From the NCBI GenBank assembly GCA_905160935.1, contig CAJHZI010000198.1, positions 123,501 to 187,500 of the forward strand: 64,000 bases of DNA, given 5' to 3'. This DNA comes from Enchytraeus crypticus (taxonomy: Eukaryota; Annelida; Clitellata; Enchytraeida; Enchytraeidae). Made by a program: the position numbers and the translations under genes. Shown piece after piece: positions 1 through 15,265 of this stretch. The notes beneath the pieces are model-generated. The model was not told the origin of the DNA. It did no database searches and worked only from the letters and a program-made list of their open reading frames with translations. Position 1 is the first letter of the stretch; every line of letters starts with the position of its first letter.

Positions 1-41
1 GGGAAGCCGCTTTAGCCAAAGTGCCACTGAAGCAGACTGCA

Positions 42-219
<178 letters not shown>

Positions 220-433
220 AAGAGTGAGAAGAGAGCTAGAGACGAATGGAATGGTGGAAAATGATATTAAAAAACGATATAGAAAGAACAGGATGAAGAT
301 TGATCGGTACCAAATGGGCAGATGGGGGATTGAAATAGATAAAGTGTGATAATGATTGTGCGGAATACAAAATGTATTTACAGTATATATTTTCCATTAT
401 AAATTGTGTAGCAGAGAATTATTAAAACAAAAC

Positions 434-466
<33 letters not shown>

Positions 467-725
467 TGAGAGAGAGAGAACGTGAGAGAGCGAGAGGGAT
501 GGAGGGAGGGAGTGAGGGAGGAAGGGAGAAACCAAAAGAAAAGCTGTGGAATTCAGTATGAAAGAAACGAACGTTAAAGGAATGTGACAAAAAACATCAG
601 AGTTGGATATGATTAGAAAATTAATGCGACCTAATAGACAAGTTTTTTTTTCGAGAGAATGAGAAATAGATAGAGGAGGTGGGTGAAGGTCAGTGAGAAA
701 GCGAGAGAGAGAAGAGAAATAGAGT

Positions 726-768
<43 letters not shown>

Positions 769-1017
769 AGAGAGAGAGAGGACCGAGAGTGCCAAGGAAA
801 AGGACTGGGTAATTTCCTGTTTTGGGTTTTAGAGCCTGAAGTTAAGATCAGAGTGATGTGGATCAGCCTAGAGCAGAAAAGTCTCACGATATAGCAAGTT
901 ACAAGTAACTAAAAGCGATAAAAATTTCTATTGGTGACACTTCAGTTTACTAAATATAATTTGAACAAGTAAAACTGTTTATAAGGAAAACTTATTTTTA
1001 TATTATTATTATATTAT

Positions 1018-1291
1018 TCTCTCTCTAGTAAGTGCCAAGTGACAGGTCCACGGTACACATTCCTATTCAAATGCTGCTTTCATGCTCCATAAAGAGCACT
1101 CCATCGATCAACAATTTAATCCTTCTGCAAAAGGCTATGCCTTCTCCACACCATAATGTAGTATAATCTCAGAAGCATATGGCTTTTGAAGTTGTTTGCC
1201 GTTGCCTTCCTAATTTCTTGCTCAGTCGCCTCTTACAACACGCGCATTTTATGGTCGGTCTATTCTTCGGTGTTCTGAACACAACACAGGA
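1018..1291 (-). repeat. Family E dispersed retroposon-like repeat
   Basis: Begins with (CT)n TAGTAAGTGCCAAGTGACAGGTCC and continues through GCATTCCATCGAT-like, GGCTTTTGAAGTTGTTTGCC-like and CAACACAGG segments shared with copies at 3739, 7033, 29600, 49009, 52221 and 61174. Orientation is set so that the (GA)n run is the 3' tail. Confidence 0.75.
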
Positions 1292-2711
1292 AATATTATA
1301 TTTATATTATACTTATTATTTTATTACTTGCATAATTATTAATTATTACTATTCATTAATATTTTTTTATGAATTTTATTTATGCTATATCTGAGTTATA
1401 TTAATATTTTATAAAGAAATTCCTGACTGGAGTGCTCATTGTGAGAGTAATAAAGTACTGCGCGCAAAATTATGTACTGCGGATCTTCAATACCATTATT
1501 ACTAGTTACTGCCATTTCATCAGAATCTGTAGGAAAGAAACACTGGGGAAAATTTGAAAACGATAAATACACAATAATAGTGTTGGCAAACTAATTATAT
1601 CGTTAATGTTGATAAAACTGTCGAGATGCTGATATCATCTACTTTGGGAATCTTTTCAGGTCTATGTTTGCTGAGATCAGCTGCTAACTTGCACTATTTT
1701 GTGTGTGAGTGCTGTGTATTAAACGATTGAGAAAAATCAGCGAAAGCAATTAGAAAGTCATTACACTACGTTTAGTTAGTGTTAGGCTTTTGACGAAACT
1801 AATTATACGTGACAATATTTATTTAGGGTTCATGAGAGGTTAAATTTTTCGATGGTAATTTTAATTCGTGTTATTATAATTTACGGTAAAAAATTAAATT
1901 TATATAATTTTGTTTATAAACTATAGACTTTTCATATATTAAGCTTAAGACATATTAACGTTGTTGTCTGAAAAGTTGTAATACTTTTCACGTTTAAAAA
2001 TTATTAATTATTTTCATCTGAAGTTAATTATAGTCTAGTAATATTATATCTATCTATTGTCTCATATATTTTAGTAATATTATTTCTATCTATTGTCCCA
2101 TTGGAGAATTATCTCGGTCTTAATCAAGTCTCCACTTCTTTAATTGTGTTAATGTTTAGGGCTCAACTACATTTAATTGACAATATATTGGAGGATAAAA
2201 TGAGTACAATGGATGTAGAGGCGAAGTCTGCGTTCATGTAGTACAGCAGCTGTTAAGGGTTAAATGTAATTTTGTATGAAAGCTTCCCGAGGTGATGATT
2301 TCAAGTATTCTAGATTTTGCAAATGTTTCTTTGATCTGTTTTTCTTTTTATTCTCATTACGGGCTAGTTTTGCCAAAATCCCTGAAGAGGGGGGGGGGTG
2401 GAGCTAGCACCGATATACAATTAATCTGCTAGCAGACTGCTTGGTTATTTATGTGCCTGAGCTTGCTGCACTTGAAACCATGGCCTCTCAATCACTAGAA
2501 CCAAAGCACGACCCTCTATATACTGAACAACCGACTGACCACTTCTACTAACTGGCTTGTGATTGCATTTCGTATTTATGCAGAACAAACGTAAGATACA
2601 TATTGCACGGAATATAGTTTGAGCTAATATATTTAAGATATTTATTTATATTTAAGATATTTATATGAATGATAACAATGAAATGTATTCTGTTTTTGTT
2701 TTTTGTTGCAG

Positions 2712-3041
2712 AATTCACCCGCTATTAAAGCATCCATCCATAAGCCATCTAAAAAGCTGAGCGTCGTATTTAAGAAGATATGAGCTTCTAACTTATCACC
2801 GAGAGCCAAGTTAACATGTCGGATAAAGAATGAGCTAAATACAAGAACTTTAATTTCTAATAGGCCGAATATAGTTTGAAGTTTTTTGAGTACTAATTAG
2901 TAGGTCACCACTAGTGGACTTCAGGCTATGGAAGATGAATTTCAAGCTTGAACACGAATTTCCTCGTTCGTTTGCAAGAACATAAACGGATAATTTATCC
3001 GCAGTGGAGCGTCATCAGACTAGACATTATCTACCCGAAAT
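2712..3041 (+). other. Possible 5' UTR part of DDR exon 1
   Basis: A strong T-rich tract ending in CAG lies at 2690-2711, so an untranslated exon segment could start at 2712 and run into the coding start at 3042. A second AG acceptor candidate ends at 3004. The stretch has short upstream ATGs followed by stops and no long frame. I see no convincing promoter or TATA box upstream, so the transcription start may lie outside the window or may not be recognisable. Confidence 0.4.
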
Positions 3042-3162
3042 ATGGATAGGTTAAGCCTCGATGCCGGAAGGATATGGTTTGTGGGATTAAGGATTCATTA
3101 CGGATTTATCATCTGGATCATGTGCTGTTTACAACACGGATTATATGTCGCATTGGATCTCA
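3042..3162 (+). CDS. Ddr: DDR coding exon 1: start codon and signal peptide
   Basis: ATG at 3042 opens 40 codons and one extra base, then a perfect GTAAGT donor at 3163. The peptide has a charged start followed by a hydrophobic stretch (about residues 12-38, rich in W, F, I, C and L), as in a signal peptide, and ends in V-A-L-D-L. Joined across a 29-kb intron to exon 2 in matching phase 1, it reads [16 protein letters not shown], the expected start of a DDR discoidin domain (compare LDP-KCRYALGM in human DDR1). That join is the main reason for choosing this exon and start. The exon is only 41 codons, so it is easily missed. Confidence 0.82.
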
Positions 3163-4535
3163 GTAAGTAGAATATAGTTGTACTAATAATATTCTGTGTA
3201 GTTTCAAATTTAAATTTCTATTGCAAAGGCGAGTATTAATTTGATTTGTAGTACAATTTAATTAAAAATTTATACGAAAGTGAGCCTATTATGTAATCCG
3301 ATTTACTCATTCCATTTGTTATACCTCATTAGAGCGCAAGAATTTTTATTTTTGGAATTTTAAAAACCTTTTTTCAATATGTTTGTATTTTATTTCTGGA
3401 AAATATCGAAGTACCAATAAAGTGCATACAAATTGGAAGTATCACTAGTGTCGCTTTTATCTCTGTGACTTTCCAAAACAGCAATTTCGAGCTTGCAAAT
3501 TTTGCAAAAGAAATTTCAAAAATTTCACAGTTTCTTGAATTTTCTAATCAGCAATGAATCTAGTGTAATGACTGTAAGCTTATCTCCATGCCATAAATTA
3601 AAGATGAAGGTGTTTAAGACATCATACAAATGCATTATATGACTGTGATGAAATAATGCTTTTAGTGCCTTTTATAGTGCAGAATATTTAAATAGTCCTT
3701 CGCCTGTACTAGTCATATTAAATTCTTCAATCGTGTTAGTCTCTCTCTCTCTCTTTAGTGTTCTACCAAGTGGCAGGTCCAAGGTACACATTCATACACA
3801 GAGTCAGCTTTCACACTCCATATATCAATAAGTTAATCTCTTCACAAAAGGTTAGGCCTTACCCATGTCGTATGTAGCATATAGCTTGGAGAAAATGTGA
3901 CTTCTGAGGTGGTTTTCCGTTGCCCTCAGTTTTTGCTTTGTCGTCTCTTACGACACGCACTGTTAACAGTTTGTCTATTCTTCAGTGTCCCAGAAACACA
4001 GGTGTCAGTCTACTCTTACAAAATTCCGGCAGCTTAAGGTTTGTTATACGCCTTCGAATCCTCCACATTAAGCATGGAAATTGACAACGTTTGTCTTTGT
4101 TCATATCATACTTGTTCATATCATAAATTTTCAGTTCATATGATATATTTACAGTTCATATCATATATTTAGTCCCATTTGCTGTAGATACTCGAGAGGA
4201 TAAAGTTAATTCTGCATTTTGAAGTGAACGTCGCTGGGATTTTATCCCACGATTCAGTTATTAGAAGGCTGCACTCACTACTCTTTGATATCTCGAAGGA
4301 TTCTTGATTAGAGAAGATGACAAACTCTAAGCTCTCGCATCCGCCGGCTTGACGGGCGATCGATCTTTGGACGTCGAGGTTCTGAGCCCAGTTTGACGTC
4401 CCTAGGAGATGACTGCTGATTAATTAACGATATCTCGATGACAACTCTCATGCAGATATGAGAGTGATGGTATGAGTGAAGGAAGTGGAAAAATAGAGTG
4501 AGATAAACAAGAGTTAATGCGACACAACGAGTGAA

Positions 4536-4569
<34 letters not shown>

Positions 4570-4783
4570 TGGAGAGAGAGAAAGAGAGAGAGAGAGGGAA
4601 ATAAATGAAATGAGTCAAATGACTAGAGTAGATAGTGAAGAGAGAGTGTTGATATAGAGATGACGGTTATTATAAGAGACACAAGTGCTGGTTATATAAA
4701 TTATACATGTATGTATATGATTTATGAGATTTATGATATAATAAATTTAACATATATTTGTATATATACGACGCATAAGTGCA

Positions 4784-4819
<36 letters not shown>

Positions 4820-4821
4820 CG

Positions 4822-4888
<67 letters not shown>

Positions 4889-7029
4889 ATGTATGCTAAG
4901 CATGCATTTATAATTCTGTTACATATAATAGAATATTTTAGCTGAAAAGAAACATTTTAAGCGCCTTTTTACAGTAGTAGACCTGACTGTATTGCTATTT
5001 GCCAGAGAGAGGCTCGTTCTACTAGGTTTGAGTGTTTGTTGAAGGTTTTTGTTGTATTCTCAAGTTTCCTGGGAGGTTGATTATTAAAACCACGTGTGCC
5101 CAGGTCGTCAGACGTCTGAATTCTTTCTAAGTAAAAACACATTATCGTAGATCTGCTTGTATCATAAACGAGATGATATATGCCTCACTCATCCTTCGAC
5201 ATCACTAGGAATATCATTACAGTGTCTGCTTGATGATGAAATAGGTTAAAATTGATGATAACTCCTTGATTAAGCAATGAGAAAACTGATTTGTCAAATA
5301 AATAAAAATAGTTTATGAGATTGGTAGGAACTCAGAGTGTATTACTCACTTGGAATGGCGTGATATTCTTGTTTGAAACTCTTCTAATAAGAATAATAGA
5401 ATAAGCACTTTATTTAAACCCTGCACGCCATGATTAGCCGTTGAAGGAATAGCCGACATCCTACCAGCTCAGTTCTGTTAAGATTATGCATTAATTTAAT
5501 TTTACAACACAAATATAAAGTCCTACAGTACAGGCCTACAATAGACAATTATTCTTTAGTATATCTTTATATAATTAGCTTGGTGGAGCCAATGGCGATG
5601 TCGGTAAGATATTCGACCGCGGATCAGCATGTGCGGGGTTCAAATCCTGGGCTTTGTCAGTGCATGCTTTCGTCATGCACTGACATCGCTTTCGAGTGAG
5701 GAAACTGACGTTAATATTAGCTTTACCAATTAGTTATTATCCAATCGAGATACAATTCTGTAAAGCTACTGACTTTCGGATAGGCCTAATACCAATTTGT
5801 ACAACTGGTTTTCATTAGTGGCTTCAATTTACTATATTTATTTGGACGAGCGATAATTGAAACTGTTACGCAATAACAATGTTATTCTGTTATGTAATCG
5901 ATTCGCCGGAGTCGACACTAACTGCTAATCTTCGTCCACTTGTTGTTGTTGCTCGGCCAGGATGTCTACCATGCTACTGACGTCTTCTCCTATCTAGTAT
6001 ATATTTAGGCCTCATATAAAGCTAAAAGCTAAGGTTTTAAAGTCAGTTTCTTCACTCGAAAGCGATGTAAGTGATGGGCAAGCCCAGGATTTGAACCCCG
6101 CACATACTGATCCGCGATCGAGTAGCATACTGACTTCGCTACTGGCTCCAGCCAGAATATGATGGATTGGTCTTATTTAGTTGATCGAGGGCATTATGTT
6201 TATAGATTGTTATTCTGCGCTTAAGTCGTAGAGATGGAGACTTCTACATATTTGTATATATGAAGTCTTTTAAACTTAGTCGTATTATATTGCTTTTCAA
6301 ATAATAATTATTGTGATATTTTAAAACTTGTAACATTGTAATTTCTAAGTTTCAAAGTACATCATTTATTTGTATAAATACTAAATTGGAAGCGGATGTT
6401 TACTTTTTATTATTTTTTTATTACTGTTAAGTGTGCTTTCGTGCAGTTCATTACTGTCAGTGACGAAATAGTTTACTACGGCGTTAATATGCGTATATTT
6501 GAAGCACGTGGGAGCTTGGCTAAAGAGATAAAGGCTTCAATCCATGACTTAATTGAGAGGTCATTCCATTAACCTGGAAGATGTAATTCCCATCGTATGG
6601 TGTAAATTAAATGCAAATGTAAATGGCCGATACTACTTAGGCATCTGATATCAATCATGATACGCTGTAATGCAATTCTCGACGTTATTCTTGAATATTA
6701 ATATCATACGTAGTCCATCTGCAGTCAATGAAGTCGACACGTTGTTAAATGGCTATTTGTTGTTTCTGCAACTTACTGCTTGTTGCCAGTGCTAACAGCT
6801 TTCCTTGCAGACAAATCTACTCCATCAATTAAAATCTTAACCTCCTCCTCTCTCGACTTTCTCAGGTCGGTGCCTGGAATATTATCTCAGAACAGTTCCT
6901 TCCAGCGTTCTTTTAATAATTCTGTAATCCATCTAGCGGCTATAATTTCAGATTGCAGGTTCAAGAAGAAATTCTTGGCTCTTTAAGGCAACTGAATCAA
7001 TTGTGAGAGTAGTTTTAAAATATAGTTTT

Positions 7030-7066
<37 letters not shown>

Positions 7067-10000
7067 GTATCTCTCTCTCTCTCTAGTGTTCTACCAAGAG
7101 GGTCGTCCCAGGTCATATTCTTATCATCATGCTGAATTCACCCTCCATCGATTAACGAGTTAAATCCTTCACGAAAAACTATGCTTTATCCACACCTTAA
7201 TGTAGCTTTTAACGTGTGAATAGTAGGGCTTATAATCTTAGATTCTATTATGTGCTGTTAAACTGTTAATAAATATGTTCCATTTTTAGTAAGAAGGCTT
7301 CAGTAAGAAGATCTGACCGGCTGGAAGGCCGAGTAGGTAGCATGCTTGCTGATAAACTAATTCCTGCCGGCCCGTCTTTAAAAGTATTCCGTGTTGTTCT
7401 TTGTTATGCAGAACAGACCCTACTATTAATATTAATTTCAGTATTTGTATATTTTATTTGAATCTGTGAACAAATACTTAATCATAACTTATCGTCAGTT
7501 GCTTGAAGGATGCTAATTCCTAAGCTCTCGTTAAATATATTGTAATTATATTAAAATTCTACTTTCAACACTTTGATGTAAGTTAAGGATAATTTAAACT
7601 GCGCTAGTCAAGTCTTCCAGATCCTATTAAGCATATCGAGGGAGCAATGAATGACTGCTTTTGGGCATGTGTTATGCCTTGGTGCGAAACATTTGGGTCA
7701 AAGTCCTCCTGTTTCTGCAATTATTCCAATTAGCTTTTCTGCATATGGAAACAGAATTAAAGGCTACTCAAGACTAAGACTTTAGAGCTCTATATATGAA
7801 TCTCTATTACACCATCAAGACGTGGTAGCAAGTTACAATAAAACACAAAATAACAACAGTGCATTACAACAAATACAACTGCATTGAAAATAAAATAAAA
7901 ATACAAATATAAGGTATAGATGTTCTAATTGTCTACTTAATGGATAGCAAATCATTCATTAGATGCAGTAAGCAATTTGTTAATCTGTATTTCGTATCAC
8001 GATCCATAGAAATCAGTCCAAGCTTCTTAACCACTTGTCTGTCGTCATATTCACTTTGCACACAAGACCATGCTGTAATTTATAGATTTGTAATAGAATA
8101 GCCTGCTGAATTCAACCGATCCTCTGTTTATTTCATTCAGGCGTCGACTATGCAATTCTGCTGTGTTGGTTGCGCCCCTGGTTCAGACTTAACTGAGCGC
8201 CCAAACCATTTCAGGGGTCAAAGGAGAGTAATTAGCCTCGCCATCTTGATTTTCATTTTATGCGCACAGAGGCTCCTGATGAGGCTGGTGAAACCTAAGT
8301 AATGAAATTGTCTTTGTTGCTCGCTGCTAAAAACTAAAACAATTTTAATATTTAGCTTTGGGTCTTATAAGACGATAACAGTTCTTTTTATCACTGCTGA
8401 ACAAAATATTTTTTGATACTAATATGTATAAGGCAAGATTAATGGTTCAGTATGTAGATACTAGCTTCAGGATTAAATGTAGACTATTTCATTGTGTGTG
8501 CATTGAGATCGACTTCTCACTTTAATACTAACAAAAAATATGAGTTTTACTTCTAGTTGCATGACGCAATGCAATTTCTTGTCGTATTGCAGTCAGCTTA
8601 ATAGGCCTATATATTAGCTTATGCATCCAAACTGTGATGAGTATTCTCTAATGTGTATATGGGCTGTAAGAATATTGTCATCCTGTACAACAAGCAAATG
8701 AATGTCGATTTACATGTTGACATATTATTTGTAAATAATAATTATACATTATGGTCTAATGATTAACCATGTTGATATGTATAATTTCTAATGCTACAGG
8801 TTTAAATCATTAAGCAATTTCTTCCATTTTTCATGTAACCGATGTCGGTAAGCTATGTGGATCAGTATGTGTGGGTTCAAATCCTAAAAACGGTATTCCC
8901 ATTTTACGGTATTTCCATTTTACGGTATTCCCATTTTACGGTATTCCCATTTTACGGTATTCCCATTTTACGGTATTCCCATTTTACGGTATTCCCATTT
9001 TAGATAAAGACTGATGACATGTATGAAACTCTTGATCGATTTGGAGGTAAACCATCTCCAACTTAAGGCAGTTCAGAACCATATTTTGGACACAATAATT
9101 ATAAAAACTAAATTATTTAGTTTACGATAATTACGAAAACTACATTATTTAGATTTTGCAGAATATTGGTTTGCTGTGCTATACTGCACTGGAGTTGTTA
9201 GCAGGGCTTGGATAAGCTATGTGGGTCATGTTCACCTGAGTGTTGTTGTTGTTAGTAGGCGTATTCTCACCAGGTGTCGTGTGGCAGGGTGCAGCTTGAC
9301 GACCATTGATGACGGTAGAGGGCCAGGAAGTTTGCTTTCAATTTTGTTGTTGCCTTGGTTAGGATTTTGTTCTCATAAATTTCTAAAATTCTAAAAGGCC
9401 TGTTTCGTGTTTGTTCTCATAGAAATTTGTGAAAATCTTAACAATCCTGTTTCGTGTTTGACTGCTGCGACTGGTGAAAGTCGTTTGCCTAGCTGGGATT
9501 CAATTAAACATTGAATTATTTTATTTTTACTGCTTTTATATGCAGTTATATGTAATAAATTGACTAAATGTCAGTAAAATTTAATTTTTATGTAGACCAG
9601 ATTGTTACGTGTGAAATATTTCGTTTCACGTTTTCAGTGCGAGGTTATAAATTATGATAAAGGATACAAATTTTGGATTTTATATGTCGCAAGTTGATTC
9701 TGCTAGGTCGAAGTTACTTGAAGTTTTGAATCGTACTATCCAAGAAAATATTTTAGTGAAATGGGCATTTTAGTATCATTTGCATTTTATTATCAGCTTC
9801 TTCATCGGATGCCCTACTAATGATTTGAATTTTTTCATTTATTTATTGCTTGCAATCTGTAGTATTTTACTTTTTCGACACTTGCAGTTCGCAATGAGTC
9901 TATTCTTCAAACTCGGCACAACACGGGTAATTTACTAAGCACTTTGTACTATGTTATTCACTCAATATGATTATATGGCCTACGTTCAGCGACATTAGCT

Positions 10001-10711
10001 GAGGAACAATAAAAGCTAAGCTCCCACATGCAAAAAATAAAATTTCTTATAAAATATTAAGTTATTTAAATTGAAACAATTTTATAAAGTAGCCCTATTT
10101 AATGAGAACTTTGCTCCCAGCCCTACATAATACGGAGCCGCTCTGTTATACGGTTTAGAGGTTGAAGAGATTCGTAGTTTACTCAGCTGTCGTTCATCTT
10201 CTGCCGACCATCAAACCGCCGGTGTGTAGGAATTACTACTCTGAGAACATGATTGGTTGTAGTAGAGTGCAAGTTTTCATTTTAACTCATTTTACGCTAA
10301 TCTGCTTCTGTTCATTATTGCGTGGTTGTTGTTCGTTGCTTACTATTAACATGAAAGCTTGTTGTTGTGTTGATGAATGCGCTGTTTTGTTGACTTGCAA
10401 CGCATTTCAGAAATTGGACGAGGAAAACTTTGAACACTAAAGTTAACAGGGAGTTTATAGTTGCCTTGAAGGCATTATCTGAGAGGGATAGCTAGAAAAT
10501 AATCTTCAGTATCAAATAATGATGCTATATGCTATGATACTTTATGATATCATGTATTAAATAAAGTAGCATTATTACCAGATTCATATTGACCGCAGTT
10601 ATTACTCGTAAATAATTAGGCGTATAATATAGATATTTAAAGAGACTTTTATTACTGATATATATATATATATATAATGTATATATATATTATATATATA
10701 TATATATATAC

Positions 10712-10769
<58 letters not shown>

Positions 10770-13700
10770 GGTACAATTCCTATTTTGCTGGTAGACATCT
10801 ACGGGTACTTTTATTACACCGTCTATCACTACTTCAACATTACACCGTGGCAGGATTACTCAAGACTACACCACAACGTGCATTTTCCTGTAATTTGAGA
10901 ACTTTCTTTGCCGTAGTAATTTATTATCCTGGGTGAATGATTGGATTTGCATCATTTAGCCGATTGGAAGTGAAGCTTGGAATCGTTCATTAATAATAAA
11001 TGTAGCGTGCCATAAAGAGCCTGCATTCCTAATCAACTTCGCTTCGCTTTGTTCATAGACCGCTAGACGCCACTGATAGCGCTAGTTCAATGATTACAGG
11101 CAAACTCGTAATATCTATGAGTAATATGTATTAGTATTATATGTAATAGAGTAAGGTGGTAATTTGAGTTCTATGCTGTCGATGATATACAGCTTTATCA
11201 CTATTATGACACTATAATAGACGTAATTTACAACTTAAATCGTTTTCTACACGTCTACCATTATGGTTTACTATTGAAATAGGGTAAAATCTCTGTAGCT
11301 TTTCACTGTTAGCGAAAATGTTAGTGATGTGTATATATACTATATTTCAGTGGTAAACTACGGCTATAATAATAATAGACTATATATTGAGGGAGCAAGA
11401 GAGATAGATACATTGAGTAGATGATTATAGGCCTATATGTGTGATGTAGGTATACGTAGATTATAGTCAATACACATCACATATGGTGTATTATCAGATA
11501 GGCTATATTCAATGCAACAGTTGTATGTCAGCTTATGGTTCTATCAGTTAGTTTTCTCGTCCCTATTTTCTATATTGTTGACTGTGAAACTTGGTTGAAA
11601 TATGGTCAAGCTTTAAATTATCCAAGAATCCTACATTAGTATTCTTTGCCTCGATTGTAAATTGTAACAACACTTTTATCTGAACGTAGATTGTCGTTGA
11701 TTTATTGTGTGCAAATGATGCTTGCAAGTTTTCATCTTGAGAAATAAAAAATCTAAGGTTAACGTCAGTTTCCTAACTCGAAAGCGATGTCAATAACGGC
11801 TGAGCCCAGGATTTGAACCCCGCACATACTGAACCGCGGTCGAGTATCATACCGACTTCGCCACTGGCTCCAGCCACTTCGTCACTGGCTCCAGCCTAAA
11901 AATAAAATACATATATTACTATTTCATGTAGTCCTTTGAATTATTCATATGACCAGTCATGGTATAAATTAGAAACGGTTTAGAACTGCCAGTGTAGAAC
12001 TTACGTTAGCGACGGGCGGCTTCATTCTAACTGTTAGCAGTTTTCACTCCAACTAATTATAGACGTCAATAACGGTTAGCCTCGACCGTCAGTGATCAGA
12101 AAAACGCCTGGTTTTGTTTTGTACGAATTACTACGTTGTTACAATTCTTACCAGTCCCGCGTGGACCTCTGTTATCTAATAGCCCTCTTAACGAGTTCAA
12201 TCCCACAATCCTCCAATCATCTGCACATGTGGCGGCTCGTGGTTTGTGTCTGTATTGATTAATCCTAATCATTCCCACGCCCTTACTGGGTCAAATGCTC
12301 AGCTGGGACAATCGGTGTGAAATGGCATTTACAAAAAAGTTACTGTTTTGTTTTAAAATTTGTTGTTGCGGTGGTGCGCCCAGGAGTACTCGTGATGCCG
12401 ATCTCTACAGCCCAGAGCTTGCTCAGATCTTAAGGCAGCTCTGATGTCTTGCTGCTCTTGCGACAAATGAAAGAGAAAAGTTAAAGTAATATTTCCATAA
12501 TTGTTTCGTATTATTTCTTTATTGTCGACTGTTTATTATTTCCATAATCAAGCTTTTGCATGGGATTCCTCTGTATTTCCAAAGCATCCATTAAGGGAAG
12601 ATTGCTAACGCCGTCAAAGATTTTAATTATTTTATGCTGCATCTGTATGATAATATTAGCCTGCATATCTCTGAGTTTGTTCACTGAGCAGGTCTGTATT
12701 TACTTTGAACTCACTGAGCTGCTATTGCTCCTCTATGAGTACCCATCTTACGAGCTAGCTCTATGAGCTCATCGTATGAGCTTGCTTTATTAGCTCATCG
12801 TTTGAGCTTGCTCTATGAGCTCATCGAATGAGTTTGCTCTATGAGCTCATCGTATGAGTTTGCTCTATGAGCTCATCGTATGAGCTTGCTTTATTAGCTC
12901 ATCGAATGAGCGTGGTCTATCAGCTCATTGTATAAGCTTGCTTTATGAGCTCATCGTATGAGCTTGCTCTATGAGCTCATCGTTTGAGCTTGCTCTATGA
13001 GCTCATCGAATAAGCTTGCTTTATGAGCTCATCGTATGAGCTTGCTCTATGAGCTCATCGTATGAGCTTGCTTTATGAGCTCGTCGTATGAGCTTGGTCT
13101 ATGAGCTCATCGTATGAGCTTGGTCTATGATTTCATGGTATGAGCTTGCTCTATGAGCTCATCGAATAAGCTTGCTTTATGAGCTCATCGTATGAGCTTG
13201 CTCTATGAGCTCATCGTATGAGCTTGCTTTATGAGCTCGTCGTATGAGCTTGGTCTATGAGCTCATCGTATGAGCTTGGTCTATGATTTCATGGTATGAG
13301 CTTGCTCTATGAGCTCATCGTATATGCTTGCTCTATGAGCTAACGTTTGAGCTTGCTCTATATGAGCTCATTGAATGAGCTTGCTCTATGAGCTCATCGT
13401 ATAAGCTTGCTTTATTTGCTCATCGTTTGAGCTTGCTCTACGAGCTCATCGAATGAGCTTGCTCTATGAGCTTATCGTATGAGCTTGCTCTATGAGCTTA
13501 TCATATGAGCTTGCTCTATGAGCTCATCGTATGAGCTTGCTCTATATGAGCTTATCGTATTGTTGTCTGTGTATGTTTGCTTATGATTGTGCGCTGTCAC
13601 CTAGATAGGATTTATTTGTCCTGTTTGATGATCCGTATGTATGTGCAATTTTGTATTTCGTGCTGTGATGATAATGTCATTAAACATAGTTCTCTCTCTT

Positions 13701-15120
13701 TCTCTCGTATGAGCTTGCTCAATTAACGGCGATCTTGTAACATTTACTTTAAGGAAGTCAGCTTAGCTTTGACTTAGTTGAACGAATTAACGTACGTGTA
13801 GCTTATAATATTTAAAAAACCGTTATCGTAGTTTTCACGATTTTTCGTTTCTATTCAATTGTTGTTTTGTTTATATGACTATTGCGTGTTACCTTTAGTT
13901 TTAAAATATTAATTGTCAAATTTTTTCTCAGATATTCATTGTCAAAGCAAACTCATTGTGTATGAAATATGTTTTTGGAATCACTTATTAACAAAACCTA
14001 TGTGAAAGAAAATTAAGTGCCATAATATAAAATAATATCAAAGAGAGTTCAGAAGGAGAAAATAAAGCATTTAGAGAATCACTTTCTACAATAAATTAGC
14101 CTCCGAAAACACCTTAATTTAAATATTAGCTTTGATCATAGGCTTTTGAATCTTGCTAAGTTTTTCAGTGGTGATCAACATTTTAAAAATACCATAATGT
14201 AATAAATATCATAATGTAATAAATATCATAATGTATCATCATGTAAATCATCATGTATCATCATATCATAATGTAAATATCATAATGCAAAAAATATCAT
14301 ATGTAATAAACAGAAGAGGAGGGCTGGATGTAAGGTTGAAGCACAGATAAGCACAGATAGTGGTGATAAACATTTTAAAAATATCAGTAATAAACAGAAG
14401 AGGAGGGCTGGATGTAAGGTTGAAGCAGAGATAACGTTGAGATAAGAGTCGGCAGTGGCATTGCATCGGGCCGGTGTGGCGTGGCAGGGGCCCGGGGCTT
14501 CGTAGTGTTGTTGTAGTGAAAGGTGTTAATGAAGAGTGCGTGCATGTTAAGTGCAGTTCTACGTACCTTGCAGCTGTCTGTCTACGCAACGCAGGCAGAT
14601 AAATGCAGCCAGGAAGTGGGTGAGAGGAGAGAGAATGATTGAGCGAGATATTGAGAGATAGTTTTGGAGCGTTTTAAAAGAGGAAGAAAACAACAGTCTA
14701 GAAAGAATAGCGCGAGACTGAATCATGTCGGTGAGCTAGTGAGTCAAATAGCATTGTGGTCTCGATTCTTGTATCATATCTCATTGTTGAGTTTGCATAT
14801 TGATCTTCCTTCAAAACAGTAAAAGTGTTCTAGCAGAACCTCATCTTGAGTGGTGCCATGCCTTTCGTTTCTAAGATATTTTTTCTTTGTCTTTCTGTAT
14901 TTCCTTTAGTCTCATTTTATGGAAATATGCATTATATATCTACATGTATATATACACACACACATATATATAAAAATAATATATGTATATATATTATATA
15001 TAATACATAATACCATGTGCATTATGAAAACGCACCTATCCATACATATAGATAATATAATTGTTATATATATATGTATATATACAAATGCAAATTTACA
15101 TATACATAGTATACATGTAA

Positions 15121-15167
<47 letters not shown>

Positions 15168-15217
15168 GGTATATATATTATATATATATATACATGAATA
15201 ATATGTATATGTAAATT

Positions 15218-15265
<48 letters not shown>

